Shown: positions 53,260-64,000 of the stretch, one piece after another
How the letters are laid out: each line of letters starts with the position of its first letter
How positions within the stretch are numbered: the first letter of the stretch is position 1
Assembly (NCBI RefSeq): GCF_032854445.1
Contig: NC_088298.1
Span: 4,276,160 to 4,340,159 of the forward strand
Direction of reading: 5' to 3'
DNA: 64,000 nucleotides
Source of the DNA: Liolophura sinensis
Lineage: Eukaryota > Mollusca > Polyplacophora > Chitonida > Chitonidae
Translations under genes and position numbers: made by a program
Notes under the pieces: generated by a model
Seen by the model: the letters and a program-made list of their open reading frames with translations, nothing else
The model's database searches: none
What the model was told of the DNA's origin: nothing

Positions 53260-54142
53260 TGGATTGACACGTTAGAAACTGTTTTGTTACTAGCAAACTC
53301 AAGATGAAGTGGAAACTAATTGGTGTTCTGGAAATGAAGATTGTATTCACAGACATGTCACGTTTGCAACCCGATGTACGTAGAACAGGTCAACAGTGTG
53401 TCAGTCATAGCCGGAACTAGGAAAGGTCTCATTAAGTGTCTCTGGACGCTTTGGTAGGATTGATTACATTTATTTAAGTAAAAATGTTTCAGAATATTGA
53501 ATGACAAAAGCTTCGTTACTCGAGTGCTATAGTGTAAGCTATGGAAATTCTCTGCTGTTTCAGTGTGCGATTCACAGACTTTCCAAGCTGCTTTGTAAAT
53601 AATGAATTTTTTCTTCTTTGAAAACATCTTTGTGTGTTATGGGTTACTTATGTGAATTTGGCCTTCAGGCCATGGCTAATGTAGCCAGTTCAGATGGCTC
53701 TGCTGTGGCTTTGTTCTTGATGTCATATGTATTTGTCAGATCCATTGTGAGATGTTTTAAGGTTTTCACTCAATCGTCCAGACAGAAACTTCAGTACCAT
53801 GGTATAAAAGGAAAAAGCAATAAGTTAATGTGATCTTACACCCAGGTCCCATGTTAAGTGAGTGGCCCATGTTAAAAGTTAGGATGTCAAATATTTGATT
53901 GACTGACTGACCAATCAACAGTGAGTGCCTAAAGCGTTTGTTCAATGGGATTTGTCATATCAGCTCGTGGAATAAGACAGATGGACAGAAGTGAAGACAA
54001 GTCTGTCCCATAAGCTACATTTGGATGATATAATTAGTCAAATGCCACAATCACTTGAAATAGCACGTCTTATTTTCATTCAACTAGTCATATTTGACAG
54101 ATCAACTTCACAGTGGCACCATGGGGTAACGGTTTTAAAGAT
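53260..54142. other. 3' flank of NDUFB3
   Basis: Probable 3' UTR followed by intergenic sequence. No canonical AATAAA was identified and no other gene was seen. Confidence 0.4.
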
Positions 54143-54455
54143 ATATTTATTTATATGATTGGTGTTTTATACGTTGGAAGGTCTGCCAGCAACCTGTGGA
54201 TGGTCGTGGGTTTCCCCCGGGCCCTGCGCGGTTTCCTTCCACCATAATATTTGTCACCATCGCACAAGTGAAACATTCTTGAGTACGGTGTAAAACACCA
54301 ATCAAATAAATAAATAAAGATTGGTGTTTAACGCCGTACTCAAGAATATTTCACTCGTACGACGGCTGCCATCATTATGGTGGGTGGAAACTGGGCAGAG
54401 CCCTGGGGGAAACCCACGACCATCCGCAGGTTGTTGGAGCTGGACTTGAACTCAC
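54143..54455. mobile_element. Tail-to-tail inverted SINE-B pair
   Basis: A short minus-strand tail piece (54143-54171) is followed by a plus-strand copy (54174-54318, from GGAAGGTCTGCCAGCAACCT to AACACCAATCAAATAAATAA). This abuts a minus-strand copy (54319-54455, from GATTGGTGTTTAACGCCGTA to ACCATCCGCAGGTTG). The two larger copies form an inverted repeat with arms of about 130 bp and almost no spacer. Confidence 0.85.
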
Positions 54456-54774
54456 AGGACAGGTGGCCGTAAACCAACAGTTGACTGTGTAAACAGATAC
54501 ATGAGTGCCATCGACAAGTTATTTTGACCAATACTAAGGAACAAAATGAGAGTGGAGGAATCTATGAATTCCCTGCCCAAGGCCAGAATTGAACCCAAAC
54601 CTCGTGTATTCTAATGATTTTAGGACAGACATCTTAACCAAAATGTCATGTCCCGTCCCCCTGTCTTGATCAGTGGTGGTTTGATTTATTGGTAGAAAAC
54701 AGCAAATACAGCTCGGAGGAAACCATCACCTTGACGATAAAACTACAGCTGACATTGGAGCTGGATTCAAACGT

Positions 54775-55139
54775 GAATGAGTGAGTGAGTGAGTGCTTTG
54801 GGTTTAACGTCGTACTCAACAATTAATCAGTCATATGACGACGAAGGAATCCGTACGTTGTATGCAATGTGCCTCCTTGCTGCAGGACAGATTTCCAACG
54901 CTCTTTTATCTAGTGCTGCTTCACTGAGACAACTTACCAAAGGCAAGTAAGTTGCCCCACCCGAGCCATTATACTGATACGGGTCAACCAGTCTTTGCCC
55001 TATCCCCTTCATGCTGAACGCCAAGCGAGGAAGTTACAACTTGCTCCTTTGAAGTCTTAGGTGTGACTCAACCCAGGGTTAATCCTGGATCTACCGCTCC
55101 CGAAACGGATGCTCTACCAACTGTGCTATCCAGGCCGGC
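54775..55139 (-). mobile_element. SINE-A, full-length
   Basis: GTGAGTGAGTGAGTGCTTTG through TGATACGGGTCAACCAGTCT to the tRNA-like head CTGTGCTATCCAGGCCGG. Confidence 0.85.
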
Positions 55140-55367
55140 TGAATGAAGGGCCTTGGGCAGCATACACGCTGGTATCAGGAATGTCGAACAGAAGGCATCT
55201 GTGACCAGTCAGAAATAGTCCTCATGGCTCAGTAATCAGAAAATGCTATTGTACACACTGTGTTTGTTTCTTTGTAGTTTTAGCTGACCGCACTCATCTA
55301 AATACCAGGCACTTGATAGCATGACTAGATTGTCCTAATTTCTGAATGGCATAGAGGACTAGCCCAG

Positions 55368-55482
55368 ATCTATTTATTTGAATGGTGTTTTATGCCACAC
55401 TCAAAAATATTTCTCTTTTACGCAATGACCAGCTTTATGGTAGGGAGAAACCGGGCAGACCCTGGGCGAAACAAAGGATCAC
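55368..55482 (-). mobile_element. SINE-B, tail half
   Basis: TCTATTTATTTGAATGGTGT, the ACTCAAAAATATTTCTCTTT core and AAACCGGGCAGACCCTGGGC. Confidence 0.7.
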
Positions 55483-55499
55483 CAGCATGCTGTGGGTAA

Positions 55500-55700
55500 A
55501 TTACGTTTGACCTGCGTTAAATTTCCTGCAAGACTTGAGTTACCCATTTTGGAAATACGTTTCCAGGTTTGTTTGGAAGAAGGTGTGGTGATCCCATCAT
55601 AATGAGAAAATTTTCAGCATCAAAAGCATTATTTTATTTTTACTTGCCTGTAAAATGCATTTTTTTTCATGCAAATTTTAAGGTCAATTACAGTAAATCT
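55500..55700 (+). repeat. Interspersed repeat family C
   Basis: CCAGGTTTGTTTGGAAGAAGG, GTGATCCCATCATAATGAG, CAGCATCAAAAGCATTATTT, AAATGCATTTTTTTTCATGC and AAGGTCAATTACAG follow the order of the 19.1 kb copy. Confidence 0.55.
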
Positions 55701-55912
55701 AGTTGTTTAATGGCAACACTGTCATGAAGTATGTCAGATGAAAGTACACAAATATAGTAAAGTTGGACTTATTTTTTTGGACTCTGTAAGATGCATTTGA
55801 AACTTTGGGATTTAATCCGGCCTTTTCTAACCATATTAGGACCGGTGACGTCACATCTGGTTTTTGCCACCTGACATGTATAGACAGCTAGATTTCATCA
55901 TTCTAAATGCAT

Positions 55913-56043
55913 ACCCACAGAGATCTAGGCATACCCACAGAGATCTAGGCATACCCACAGAGATCTAGGCACACAGATCTAGGCATACCCACATAGATCT
56001 AGGCATACCCACATAGATCTAGGCATACACGCATAGATCTACA
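55913..56043. repeat. About 21-bp tandem repeat
   Basis: Six to seven units of CATACCCACAGAGATCTAGG, the later ones reading CATAGATCTAGG. Confidence 0.9.
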
Positions 56044-58395
56044 CGGAATGCATTCGCTGAGTGGACCTTTCAAAGACCTATTTCAAGCAAAAATTATAGA
56101 CGTGATGTCAATGAAACCCTCACCACCACAGAACTGAATGTTTTAAACTGATTTCACTCATTTGGAAAAATTCTAAAAAAATAAATCTATTTTCCTGGAC
56201 AGTGTTTAATGATCTTTCATCGGATATGTACATGTGCTTCATTTATAGTGTTTTCTTTGCTCTTATTGTTCTTTGTGGAGTATGGATTTTAACCGCCCCC
56301 ACTGTTACCACATGAAAATAGGATATAAAGGATATAAAGTACCGAACACTTTGTCATAAACATCAATTCCATTTTTATTTTTAGTCAAAAGAAGAAGTTA
56401 ATTTAATAATTACAATAATAGTAATGGAAAAAAAAAGATTCTTCAAAATAATCAACTCAGCAAACAAAGCTGCTGTTTAACTGGTAAACTACATTCACAT
56501 AAATATGCGTATTAAAAACCATGTAGCACATAAAAGAATCCATTTTCAACACTTATACACGACTCAAAACATGCCTACCAGGCAACCAATCACAACAGTT
56601 TTAACAATGCATAGCTCAGCTTCTCTAACCTACAACAGTTATTATTGGTTGATGGCTTATGATTATTCATAAAGTGTACTCATTAACCACCCAATCACCT
56701 TTACTCTTCTATAATGTGCCATGACGCTTGACACAATAAACATTATTAGCTATACAAGAATTGTTCGATCAATCAGAAAACACCACACTTAAGTCAGGTC
56801 AGCAACAGTTGTGATAATGGCATTAAAACTGTGAAAACCAACAATTCCACAAAGTGTGTTTCTGGACAACTGCAGAGTGAACACTTGAGCCTGGAAACAT
56901 CGGGCTTCACCACAGAGGTACTCAGGAATTTTTCCCTCGCCCAAATTCTTCAAACTTTTAAATCACCACAGTGACCAATATTTTGAAACATTCTGAGAGA
57001 ATTATGGGGGTGTAGAAAAATGATTTGCACAGTTTTTTTAAAGATTACACCTATATTGTCAGTGATGCAAACAAATCAATTTCGGTGTCATTTTCATAAA
57101 AAAATTGCATGCATAAATTCCACTGAAAAGAGAGCTTTACAAGTTGAAAAGGTTGAACATTTATGGTGCGTTAGTTTTATGGGTGCAGGAAACCAGAGCA
57201 GAAAGTGTAAACCGACCTCTGGAAAGTTAAAGATGGACTTTCCCCCCTGATAAACACAGGTATGCACACCTTCTTGGAAGATAATGGGAGATTCAAGGAC
57301 GAGCACCACAAAAAGTTCAAATCACAGTAGAACACTTTCTTTTCTTCTGTGATGTTTCAGTGCTTGGACAGTACCCAGTTACTTTAGTTGTATGTTTGTG
57401 TGGCAAACTTCACTGAAAATGGATTAAAAAAAAAACACTTTGACAATTTTCAACATTTATCTGCATTATCTTGTACCTGTGGCACAAAACTGTTGTTTAT
57501 ATCCTATAACACAATCAAAATGTTCACTCAACACCCAACCCACAACCCAATGCATGGCATCCCTATAGGCTGGTATTTCCAATCTATACCTGTACATGTG
57601 CACAGACTCCAGATGTATATTGATGCCGCATTGCATTTTGAATCGTGAGATGTGACGCCCATCAAGACTTGTGTGTATCATTTATTTTGAATTAAAGGGG
57701 TCTGGCAGAATGCTCTGCAGGTGAAGCCAGCATTGACTCTGTGGATATAGTAAAGGTACATTCTCAAAACGATCCACTGAGAAGTGAGAGTTCAAGTCCA
57801 TAGCTAGGCTTTGTATTTTTTTTTTTTCTTTCCAGGAGAGTGCTGCATCAAGCCCCCAAAATGTGCACCCAGATCCTTTTTTTGTCTGGCACAATGTTAA
57901 TACCACAATTTTTAAACCTTTTCGCATGTTTGCAAGGTTTTTATTACAGCATATTCCCAGGGCATTATTCTATGTCGACTGACAAAATCATACTTTTTGT
58001 AAAGCCCTGAAACTGGCCAATCCAGTTTCAGGGTTTCACAAGATCAGTTTCTTCTCCAAAATTAAATTCAAAATGTGCATAAATTGATCTTTCAGTATGA
58101 AAAGGTTGACAAATTAGGGTAGACAGGGAGTGGAAGTTGCCCTTATTTTTGAGAAATGTACTTCTGATTTCTAGCTAGAGGTCTATACCAGTGCCCAGCT
58201 GTAAAAAAAAAAATAGGTGTAGCTCAGCTTACCACTCCAGGCACTCCATTTCTGAAGATTTGAAGCGAATCCAGGCAGATTCCTTAAATATTATACCGCA
58301 GAAATTGATCCACTTATATAAACAACCTAGAATCCTGGCCATCGCACACGTGAAAACATTATTGTTTACTGCATTAAACACTAGTCAAATACAAA

Positions 58396-58608
58396 ATATA
58401 TTTATTTATTTATTTATCTGATTGGTGTTTCTCGCTGTACTCAAGAATATTTCACTTATATCACAACGGCAAGCATCATGGTTTGAGGAATCCCACGATG
58501 GTTGGAGAGGAAGCCAGCTTGAACTGGACCACAGCGATTGCATTGCTTAGGAGGCTCCTGGGTCATTGCACTGCGCTGGTGTGCCAAACCCCTTGGCCAC
58601 AGAGGCCC
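58396..58608 (-). mobile_element. SINE-B
   Basis: TTTATTTATTTATCTGATTG tail through CACTTATATCACAACGGC to GGAGGCTCCTGGGTCATTGC and CCACAGAGGCCCC. The part between GGTTTGAGGAA and GGTTGGAGAGGAAGCC is shortened. Confidence 0.8.
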
Positions 58609-59018
58609 CAAATACAAAATAAGGAAGATAATGATAATCTATGCAAACATTTGGTGGATGCACCCCTAAATGTGTGAAAAATTAAAAATACATACATGTA
58701 GACATGTAACTAAATGCATTTCCTATTCTGCCTCCTAGGAAAACTGTAATTAATAAATCCTAAACTGAAACTGAGACTGACTGATCCTTAAATGTGTGAA
58801 CTCTTTGTTGATTTGTGTCTAACCCCATACTAAATAATATTTCACTTAGGCGACCATTTCTGAAGATTATGGCCAGTAATATGGTGAACTCTTTTTTTTT
58901 TGCCACAGTCTAGGATGGTTGTAATTAGTCACGAAATCTTACACTGGACACATAAGACTTGTACAATACATGTATCATCAAAACACCCAGGGGTATGTGT
59001 TAGAATTACACTTATATG

Positions 59019-59062
59019 TATGAATGTATGTATGTATGTATGTATGTATATATATATATGCA
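59019..59062. repeat. TATG and TA microsatellite
   Basis: ATGTATGTATGTATGTATGT followed by TATATATATATGC. Confidence 0.9.
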
Positions 59063-59642
59063 TATGTATATGTACAGAGATATATGAATATGTACAGAGA
59101 AACAAACATTTTTTTACAGTCTAACAACTCACTCCACTGTACGACAACAACAATAAGTTATATATCCTGTCACACCTTTAAAGGGAATGGTTCCACCCTC
59201 TGGAATCATTTAACTAAGCTTACACCAAAAATGGACAAGGCTATGAAGTATAAATAAGGGAGTATGGGGGTCATGCCTAGTGAATTTTTATTACTTCTCA
59301 CACAAATGTAATGCAATCTGAATCAGGCAGGTTAATGAAGAGAAAACACATGCAAATATGATTCAAAAAGGTCTGAACAAAAAGCAACACCACATTGAAG
59401 AACTGTATCACGTAGAAAGAAAGACATTATGATCAAAGAGTAAAACTTAGTCAATGCACCTTGTTTTCATTTTATCTTTTCACCTGTTTTGTGGCTATAT
59501 TGTATGTTCGTCACATTGATAACATGTGGACTAACACAATACCAAGAATACATGAGTAGAAAGCCTCAACAGCTGACAGGCATGTTCTTTCACTTTTGGT
59601 TTCTGCCATAACCGTTCACTTTTATTTTCCTGTCAACCATTG

Positions 59643-60254
59643 CTATGTGGTTTCACTTTTCACTACTAATTTACCTTCAGGCTCTGCACTGTCTGAAGAC
59701 ACATTTTCTACATTCACAGATGATTCTATGTCAAGTCCCTTTTCAGTTTCATGTTCAATCTCCTTCACAGCAGCACTCATGGAATCCAGGCTTACTTCCC
59801 TTGTATCACTTTCTCCACCACTGACCTTCTGTCCACTACGCTGGTTATCTCCCCCTGCTGCTATGTCAGGATAGGAACTCTCAACAGGTGCACTTTCTTC
59901 TTTAGTGACAGGTTCTAGTTTAACGTTCGATTGCGTGTCACCAGCCGAGGCACCAGTCTGTTGTATCGACTCCAGCGGCACTGTGGGATGCATTGGCCGA
60001 CTTTTGCTTTCTGGTGGAGGTTCCTCAGGCATTGAGGGATAGCTAGAATTATCAACTATCCTAGAATTGCCATGCGGAGATGGCTTAGCATCATGTCCAT
60101 CAGATTTAACTGGATAGGGCACCATGTCTGTGTCTTCATAGTGATGCTCCTGATGCATTGTGGGATATGCAGGATCGTCGTCCATGATAAGATATTCTCC
60201 AGAATCTTGCTCTCCTTGGTAGTAGCTCGGACTTAAATTATCTCCTTGAGTTTC
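59643..60254 (-). CDS. CASC3: CASC3 last exon: extended C-terminal tail
   Basis: Acceptor TTTTTGCCTGTAG, 203 codons and TAG. The peptide is acidic and disordered, with repeated short motifs AYPTMHQE, SYPSMPEE, MHPTVPLE and SYPDIAAG, and ends VVKSETT. A minus-strand AATAAA lies about 17 bases after the stop (59621-59626). Confidence 0.8.
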   Translation of the reverse strand, partial: ETQGDNLSPSYYQGEQDSGEYLIMDDDPAYPTMHQEHHYEDTDMVPYPVKSDGHDAKPSPHGNSRIVDNSSYPSMPEEPPPESKSRPMHPTVPLESIQQTGASAGDTQSNVKLEPVTKEESAPVESSYPDIAAGGDNQRSGQKVSGGESDTREVSLDSMSAAVKEIEHETEKGLDIESSVNVENVSSDSAEPEGKLVVKSETT

Positions 60255-63200
60255 CTACAGGCAAAAAGCGGACAGTTAAGGAAATTTATTTATATCTGTA
60301 CGGTACTTTAATAAGTAATGTACGCGTCTATGCTTGGCGTTTTACGTCGTACTTAATAATTTTTCATTCATGTATGACGACGAGTCATTAGGTATGTGTA
60401 CGTGTACTGGGTGGAGTGTCATGCCTGGTGTTTTCGGCATGATACTTCAGTAATAGCAGCACAAAAAGACACAGTACATATATTGTGTCTTCTTGTAACA
60501 GGGTGTGTCCATACGGCCAAAGTGCTGCTGCCACTGACCACAAAAGGCATTACCGCCACCGAGAGAACCAGTCCCGTTTCCTTGCTCTAACCTTTTAGGG
60601 ATGAGTGCCAGGCAAGGCAGCAACAAGTGCATGTCTTTGGTACACCCCAACAGTGTACTTTAATGAAAGAGTCGAGAAAAAATGCTGTATAGTACCTAAG
60701 ATTCAACTTAGCCTGGACTTGCCTACTTCTCATACCAGGCAATCAACAACAATTCTGTACTCACTACAGACAACAGGCTTTGATAAGGAATTACTACAGG
60801 TCCACTCTCAAAACTCTGAAGTGGCGCTACAAGGCTGCCGATGAATCCGTGAGAATAAAACAAAAATGTGCGACTTGAAAAATGGTAAACTTTAGGTGCA
60901 GTACAGTGATTTTCTTCATTTCCCACATAACCATTATGCCCACTTTAACTGTGTTACTTTTCGCGAGTTCTTTAACTGTGCAATCAGCTTACCTCTGGTC
61001 TGACGATAGGAATAGCTAGCTTGGGGCGCCGCACTGGGGATCTGTTAGGGTTTGACTGTTGCAGCTGTGGGGCATAGTACGTGGTCCCCCCTCGGTACAC
61101 CTCTGCTGGGGAGGGTTGTGTTGGCTGTAGCTGTAACAACAACAACAACAACACACATTTATTTATGTATATATTTATCTAACTCTTGTTAGACTGTGCA
61201 AACGGCCCCACAATAACTATTGACTGTTCACCGACACCACGGCCTCAAGGACAGTTACAGCAGCATAGTCCACAATATCCCTGTCATTAAATTAAATTTC
61301 ATTAAATTTGGCTCAGTAAAAATGCAATTTTTTCCTGTAAATCTGAACTCTAAACTGAAAAAGTAGATCAACAGTCATTTGGGTTTTCCACAGTTTAATA
61401 TTCTGTGTGGGGGGTGAGGTGGGGTGGGACCCTTGTATATTTATTTATTTATCTGAATGGTATTTTATGCTGTACTCAAGGATATTTCACTTATACAGCA
61501 GCCAGCATTATGATGGAAGAAAATCGGGCAGAGCCCAGGGACACCCATGACCATCCGCAGGTTACTGGCAGACCTTCCTACGTACGGGAAATCCAACTAT
61601 AATGTTTCTCAATACAACTTGAATTTGGCTGTCTGAATCACTGATCCCAATAAACAAGAGGATAACTCGTGAAATTTAGAGTAATTAACACATTATCAAC
61701 AACGGAATTTCCCTGTTCTTGTATGTGAAACCTGGGCTGGGTCAGGACCGTATCTAGCAAAACATTAAAGGTTTCAATCCCCAACTTTAATGGTGACATT
61801 GTGACTGTGCATGAAGAAATTTTAAAAATGCAATTCAAAATGATGCTTTCTAACGGTTTTTAACTCTGCGAACGAAAGAAATTTATATCAAAACGTAACT
61901 TTTTATTGGTAAACCATCATATTTTTGTTTATTAAATTTACTTGATAGTTTTAATACAACTTGTTTGGTTTGGGCGGCTAATGGTTTGAGAGTCCAAACG
62001 TTTTCCAGAACCAAACTGACTCGGTATAAGCAGTAATTTTTAATATGCTACCCTTAACATTTACCTTAACACTGCTTTGAATGTTAATGGATGTGAATGC
62101 AGACTTGTGGTGTGTGACATTAGCTATAACAAAACTACAATGCCAAACACATAAATACAGACTTAAAGCTGCAGATGCACGAACCAGCAAGAGCCGGATT
62201 TGATTTATTTATTTATTTGATTGGTGTTTTAGGCCGTACTCAAGAATATTTCACTTATACGACGGCGGCCAGCATTAGGGTGGGTGGAAACCGGGCACAG
62301 CCCGGGGGAAACCCACAACCATCCGCAGGTTGCTGGCAGACCTTCCCACTTACGGCCGGAGAGGAAGCCATCATGAGCTGGACTTGAACTCACAGCGACC
62401 GCATTGGTGAGAGGCTCTTGGGTCATTACGCTGCGCTAGCGCGCTAAAGCCGGATTTGAACTTGGGACCTTATTAGTCATGGGCTTAAAACTCTGCTTTA
62501 GCTGAATAAGCCAGTCACAGATTTGACCACTATTCCATGTCATGAATCAAATCATTTCACCTACATCAAACCAGTGAAACGTGAACACCTTACCTGGACC
62601 GGTTGTGGCACCTGCACCGTGACTGGGGGAGGGGTGGGGAAGTTCTGTACAGGTACTGGGGCGGGCATCCTGTAGGGTGGTGGGGCACCGTACATCATCC
62701 CTGTGGGCATGTAGGGTGACGCAATAAGCTGCTGCCCCGCCGCTAGAGACACAGGGGGACCCCCAGCAAAGAGGCGTGGTGGACTAGACAGTCCTGCTGA
62801 AGACACTGCAAAATATATGTTATCATTTATTCACTGTATTTCACCTAAAGATTTTTTTTTTTGTTTTAAGGGACTCATTTTGCTTGATTTTGCTTGATTC
62901 ATCCATCTTCTGGGGCGGGCCACTCAAGAGTGTTTTGTGAAGACTGATTTGTGAAGATTACGTGTTTGTCATCAAAAGTATAGTTCTAAGGTCTTTATGT
63001 CCTTCTGACAGTGCATTTTACACGAGAATCTTAAGTGCTCAATGAAGATCATGAAGAGTTTTTATTCATGCATAAATACATACACAAAAGTAACGGTTGA
63101 CAAGTATATGAATGTGTCTTTCTTTCATAAAGTTTTTGTTTATGATCTATGCATTCCTACCACCAAATTTCTCAACCTTTTTGCACACGAAAGAGCAGCT

Positions 63201-63367
63201 TGAAGGTAGAATCTGAGTTCCACTTGGGAGCGTGGGCTTACCAGGCACTGGGTAATGGAGTTGTGGGGGTAGCATAGCTGTAGGGGGGAAGGGTGCTTCC
63301 TGTCGGGGTCGGGGTGCAGCGGGACCTGGCTGTTCTGGTCTGAAGATAGGAGCCTGGGGGCGGAAAC
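59643..63367 (-). CDS. CASC3: CASC3 (MLN51/Barentsz), C-terminal part, four exons; 5' part off the window
   Basis: CASC3 is a core exon-junction-complex component that binds eIF4A3 and spliced mRNA and acts in mRNA localisation, translation and decay. Exons in order are 63367-63242, 62805-62594, 61130-60993 and 60254-59643. All have AG/GT borders and phases agree (1+2, 0, 0), giving about 361 residues and a TAG stop. The identification rests on GQQLIASPYMPTGMMYG (human GQQ-PPPQQLLAPTYFSAPGVMNFG region) and AEVYRGGTTYYAPQ followed by SPVRRP (human QVYGGVTYYNPAQ then SPPRRTP), in the same order and proline/glutamine-rich setting. The eIF4A3-binding SELOR domain must lie upstream, outside the window. 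The last exon adds 203 residues after the position where the human protein ends about 30 residues past the VTYYNP motif. Confidence 0.85.
60332..60600 (-). mobile_element. SINE-A relative, diverged, in a CASC3 intron
   Basis: TGCTTGGCGTTTTACGTCGT, then ACTTAATAATTTTTCATTCA and TATGACGACGAGTCATTAGG match the SINE-A tail. The middle (GGAGTGTCATGCCTGGTGTT, CGGCATGATACTTCAG) matches the 45.9 kb relative in reverse orientation. Confidence 0.6.
60993..61130 (-). CDS. CASC3: CASC3 exon: conserved VYRGGTTYYAPQ motif
   Basis: Acceptor TTGTTACAG, donor GTAAGC, 46 codons, phase 0-0. It contains EVYRGGTTYYAPQLQQ and NRSPVRRPKLAIPIVRPE, the conserved C-terminal block of the family. An ACA-rich microsatellite (AACAACAAC) sits at the acceptor. 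Confidence 0.88.
61437..61592 (-). mobile_element. SINE-B, head-truncated, in a CASC3 intron
   Basis: TATTTATTTATTTATCTGAA tail through CAGCCAGCATTATGATGG to GACCTTCCTACGTACGGG. Confidence 0.8.
62200..62452 (-). mobile_element. SINE-B, full-length, in a CASC3 intron
   Basis: GATTTATTTATTTATTTGAT tail through GGCCGGAGAGGAAGCCATCA to GAGAGGCTCTTGGGTCATTA and CGCTGCGCTAGCGCGCTAA of the tRNA-like head. Among the least mutated copies in the window. Confidence 0.88.
62594..62805 (-). CDS. CASC3: CASC3 exon: GQQL...YMPTGMMYG segment
   Basis: Acceptor ATTTTGCAG, donor GTAAGG, two bases plus 70 codons. The peptide runs SSAGLSSPPRLFAGGPPVSL, GQQLIASPYMPTGMMYG, then a Pro/Val/Gln-rich end VTVQVPQPVQ. 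Confidence 0.85.
63242..63367 (-). CDS. CASC3: CASC3 exon: Pro/Gln-rich segment
   Basis: Acceptor TTTCCCTTCAG, donor GTAAGC. Only one frame is phase-compatible with the next exon. It begins FRPQAPIFRPEQPGPAAPRP and ends LPPQLHYPVP plus one base. Two other frames are also open here but do not join in phase. Confidence 0.7.
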
Positions 63368-64000
63368 CTGAAGGGAAATAAGGTGAGGAGTGACAGAGTG
63401 AAAAAAAATGGGTGTGCCATTATAACTTGATGGTGAACTTGGTAGAGAAGGGACCTCTATAAAAGAAAGGACAACGTTTAAAGATGCAATACCTGAGATT
63501 TTTGGCAAAAAAAATCCATATTTGCTAATGAAACCCAAGTTTCTGTATTTGCCAAGAACAACTCAAATTATTGCAACCAACACACTATAATCAGAACTGT
63601 TTTTACTGTTAAAATGGTTCTAGCTATAATATCCACTTTTAGAATCTTTATTACCACTTTTAGCATCTTTATTACCACTTTTGAATGGTAACACATGCAA
63701 TTCCATCAGATATGCGCTGCTTACTTTTTTTTGGGAAAGGCTTTGAGTTAAAGTACATATCACCTCAAAGGCCATTTCATGCTGATTTAAAATAAGATTT
63801 TTTTTTTCTTTCTTCATTTTTTTACATTAACACAAAGATTATAGTTCTGCAGGTGACTTTTCAAACCAAACAGTGCAAGCGTAAGCGCAGCGACGGCGTC
63901 AATGGTTACTTTTAGCGCGTATTCATGCTCTGATAGCCACATTGCATGTTCATATATTACAATGAATATACATGAAATACAACATTTTGAATCAGTACAA
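63368..64000. other. CASC3 intron continuing off the window
   Basis: AT-rich sequence with T-runs. No further CASC3 exon is recognised before the right edge. Confidence 0.45.

Larger units (their letters stand above)
56044..59642. other. Intergenic and possible CASC3 3' UTR
   Basis: AT-rich sequence 3' of the CASC3 stop codon. Minus-strand AATAAA motifs occur close to the stop (59621-59626) and far downstream (about 56370), so UTR length cannot be fixed. A SINE-B and TATG/TA microsatellites are listed separately. No gene recognised. Confidence 0.4.

Noticed and set aside
63140-63538. Minus-strand 132-codon frame overlapping the CASC3 exon
   Set aside because: It is the wrong phase to join the exon at 62805. 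The frame FRPQAPIFRPEQPG fits both the phase and the CASC3 composition.

Overview
This is a eukaryotic nuclear window, most likely from a marine lophotrochozoan, probably a mollusc. The organism call is inference from three things: genes are split by GT-AG introns, the sequence is AT-rich and crowded with tRNA-derived SINEs and tandem repeats, and the recognisable proteins are animal ones. There are no operons, ribosome binding sites or CRISPR arrays.

Three genes can be supported. (1) A minus-strand gene covers the left third, with coding exons from 21239 down to 292 and a 3' end beyond the left edge. Twelve exons join with consistent reading-frame phase into at least 1037 codons. They encode a disordered N-terminus, one thioredoxin-fold domain whose first active-site cysteine is replaced by serine, a 446-residue acidic/basic disordered region with nuclear-type basic clusters, and at least four C2H2 zinc fingers, each on its own phase 0-0 exon. 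I know no named family with this architecture. It is the main discovery candidate. (2) A plus-strand two-exon gene, 50180-50301 joined to 53088-53259, encodes a complete 97-residue NDUFB3 (complex I B12 subunit). (3) A minus-strand gene at 59643-63367 is the C-terminal part of CASC3 (MLN51/Barentsz), an exon-junction-complex protein. Its 5' part lies beyond the right edge, and it ends in an unusually long tail with repeated YP motifs.

Layout: 0.3-21.2 kb is the thioredoxin/zinc-finger gene. Its introns hold a 61-bp minisatellite that has captured and amplified a SINE fragment, a 16-17 bp minisatellite, and several tandem repeats anchored on splice sites. From 21.76 to 31.75 kb there is a satellite of about 79 copies of a 126-bp unit with higher-order periods of six and eight units, directly upstream of that gene's first coding exon. 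31.7-50 kb holds no gene I can support. It contains SINE copies, diverged tandem repeats and a possible non-coding first exon near 36.6 kb. 50.2-53.3 kb is NDUFB3. 53.3-59.6 kb is repeat-bearing sequence between the convergent NDUFB3 and CASC3 genes. 59.6-64 kb is CASC3.

Two tRNA-derived SINE families recur throughout, here called SINE-A and SINE-B. They share a related 3' tail. A third, non-tRNA repeat family is called family C. The three genes show no obvious shared pathway: NDUFB3 acts in mitochondrial respiration, CASC3 in mRNA processing and localisation, and the fusion protein is probably nuclear.
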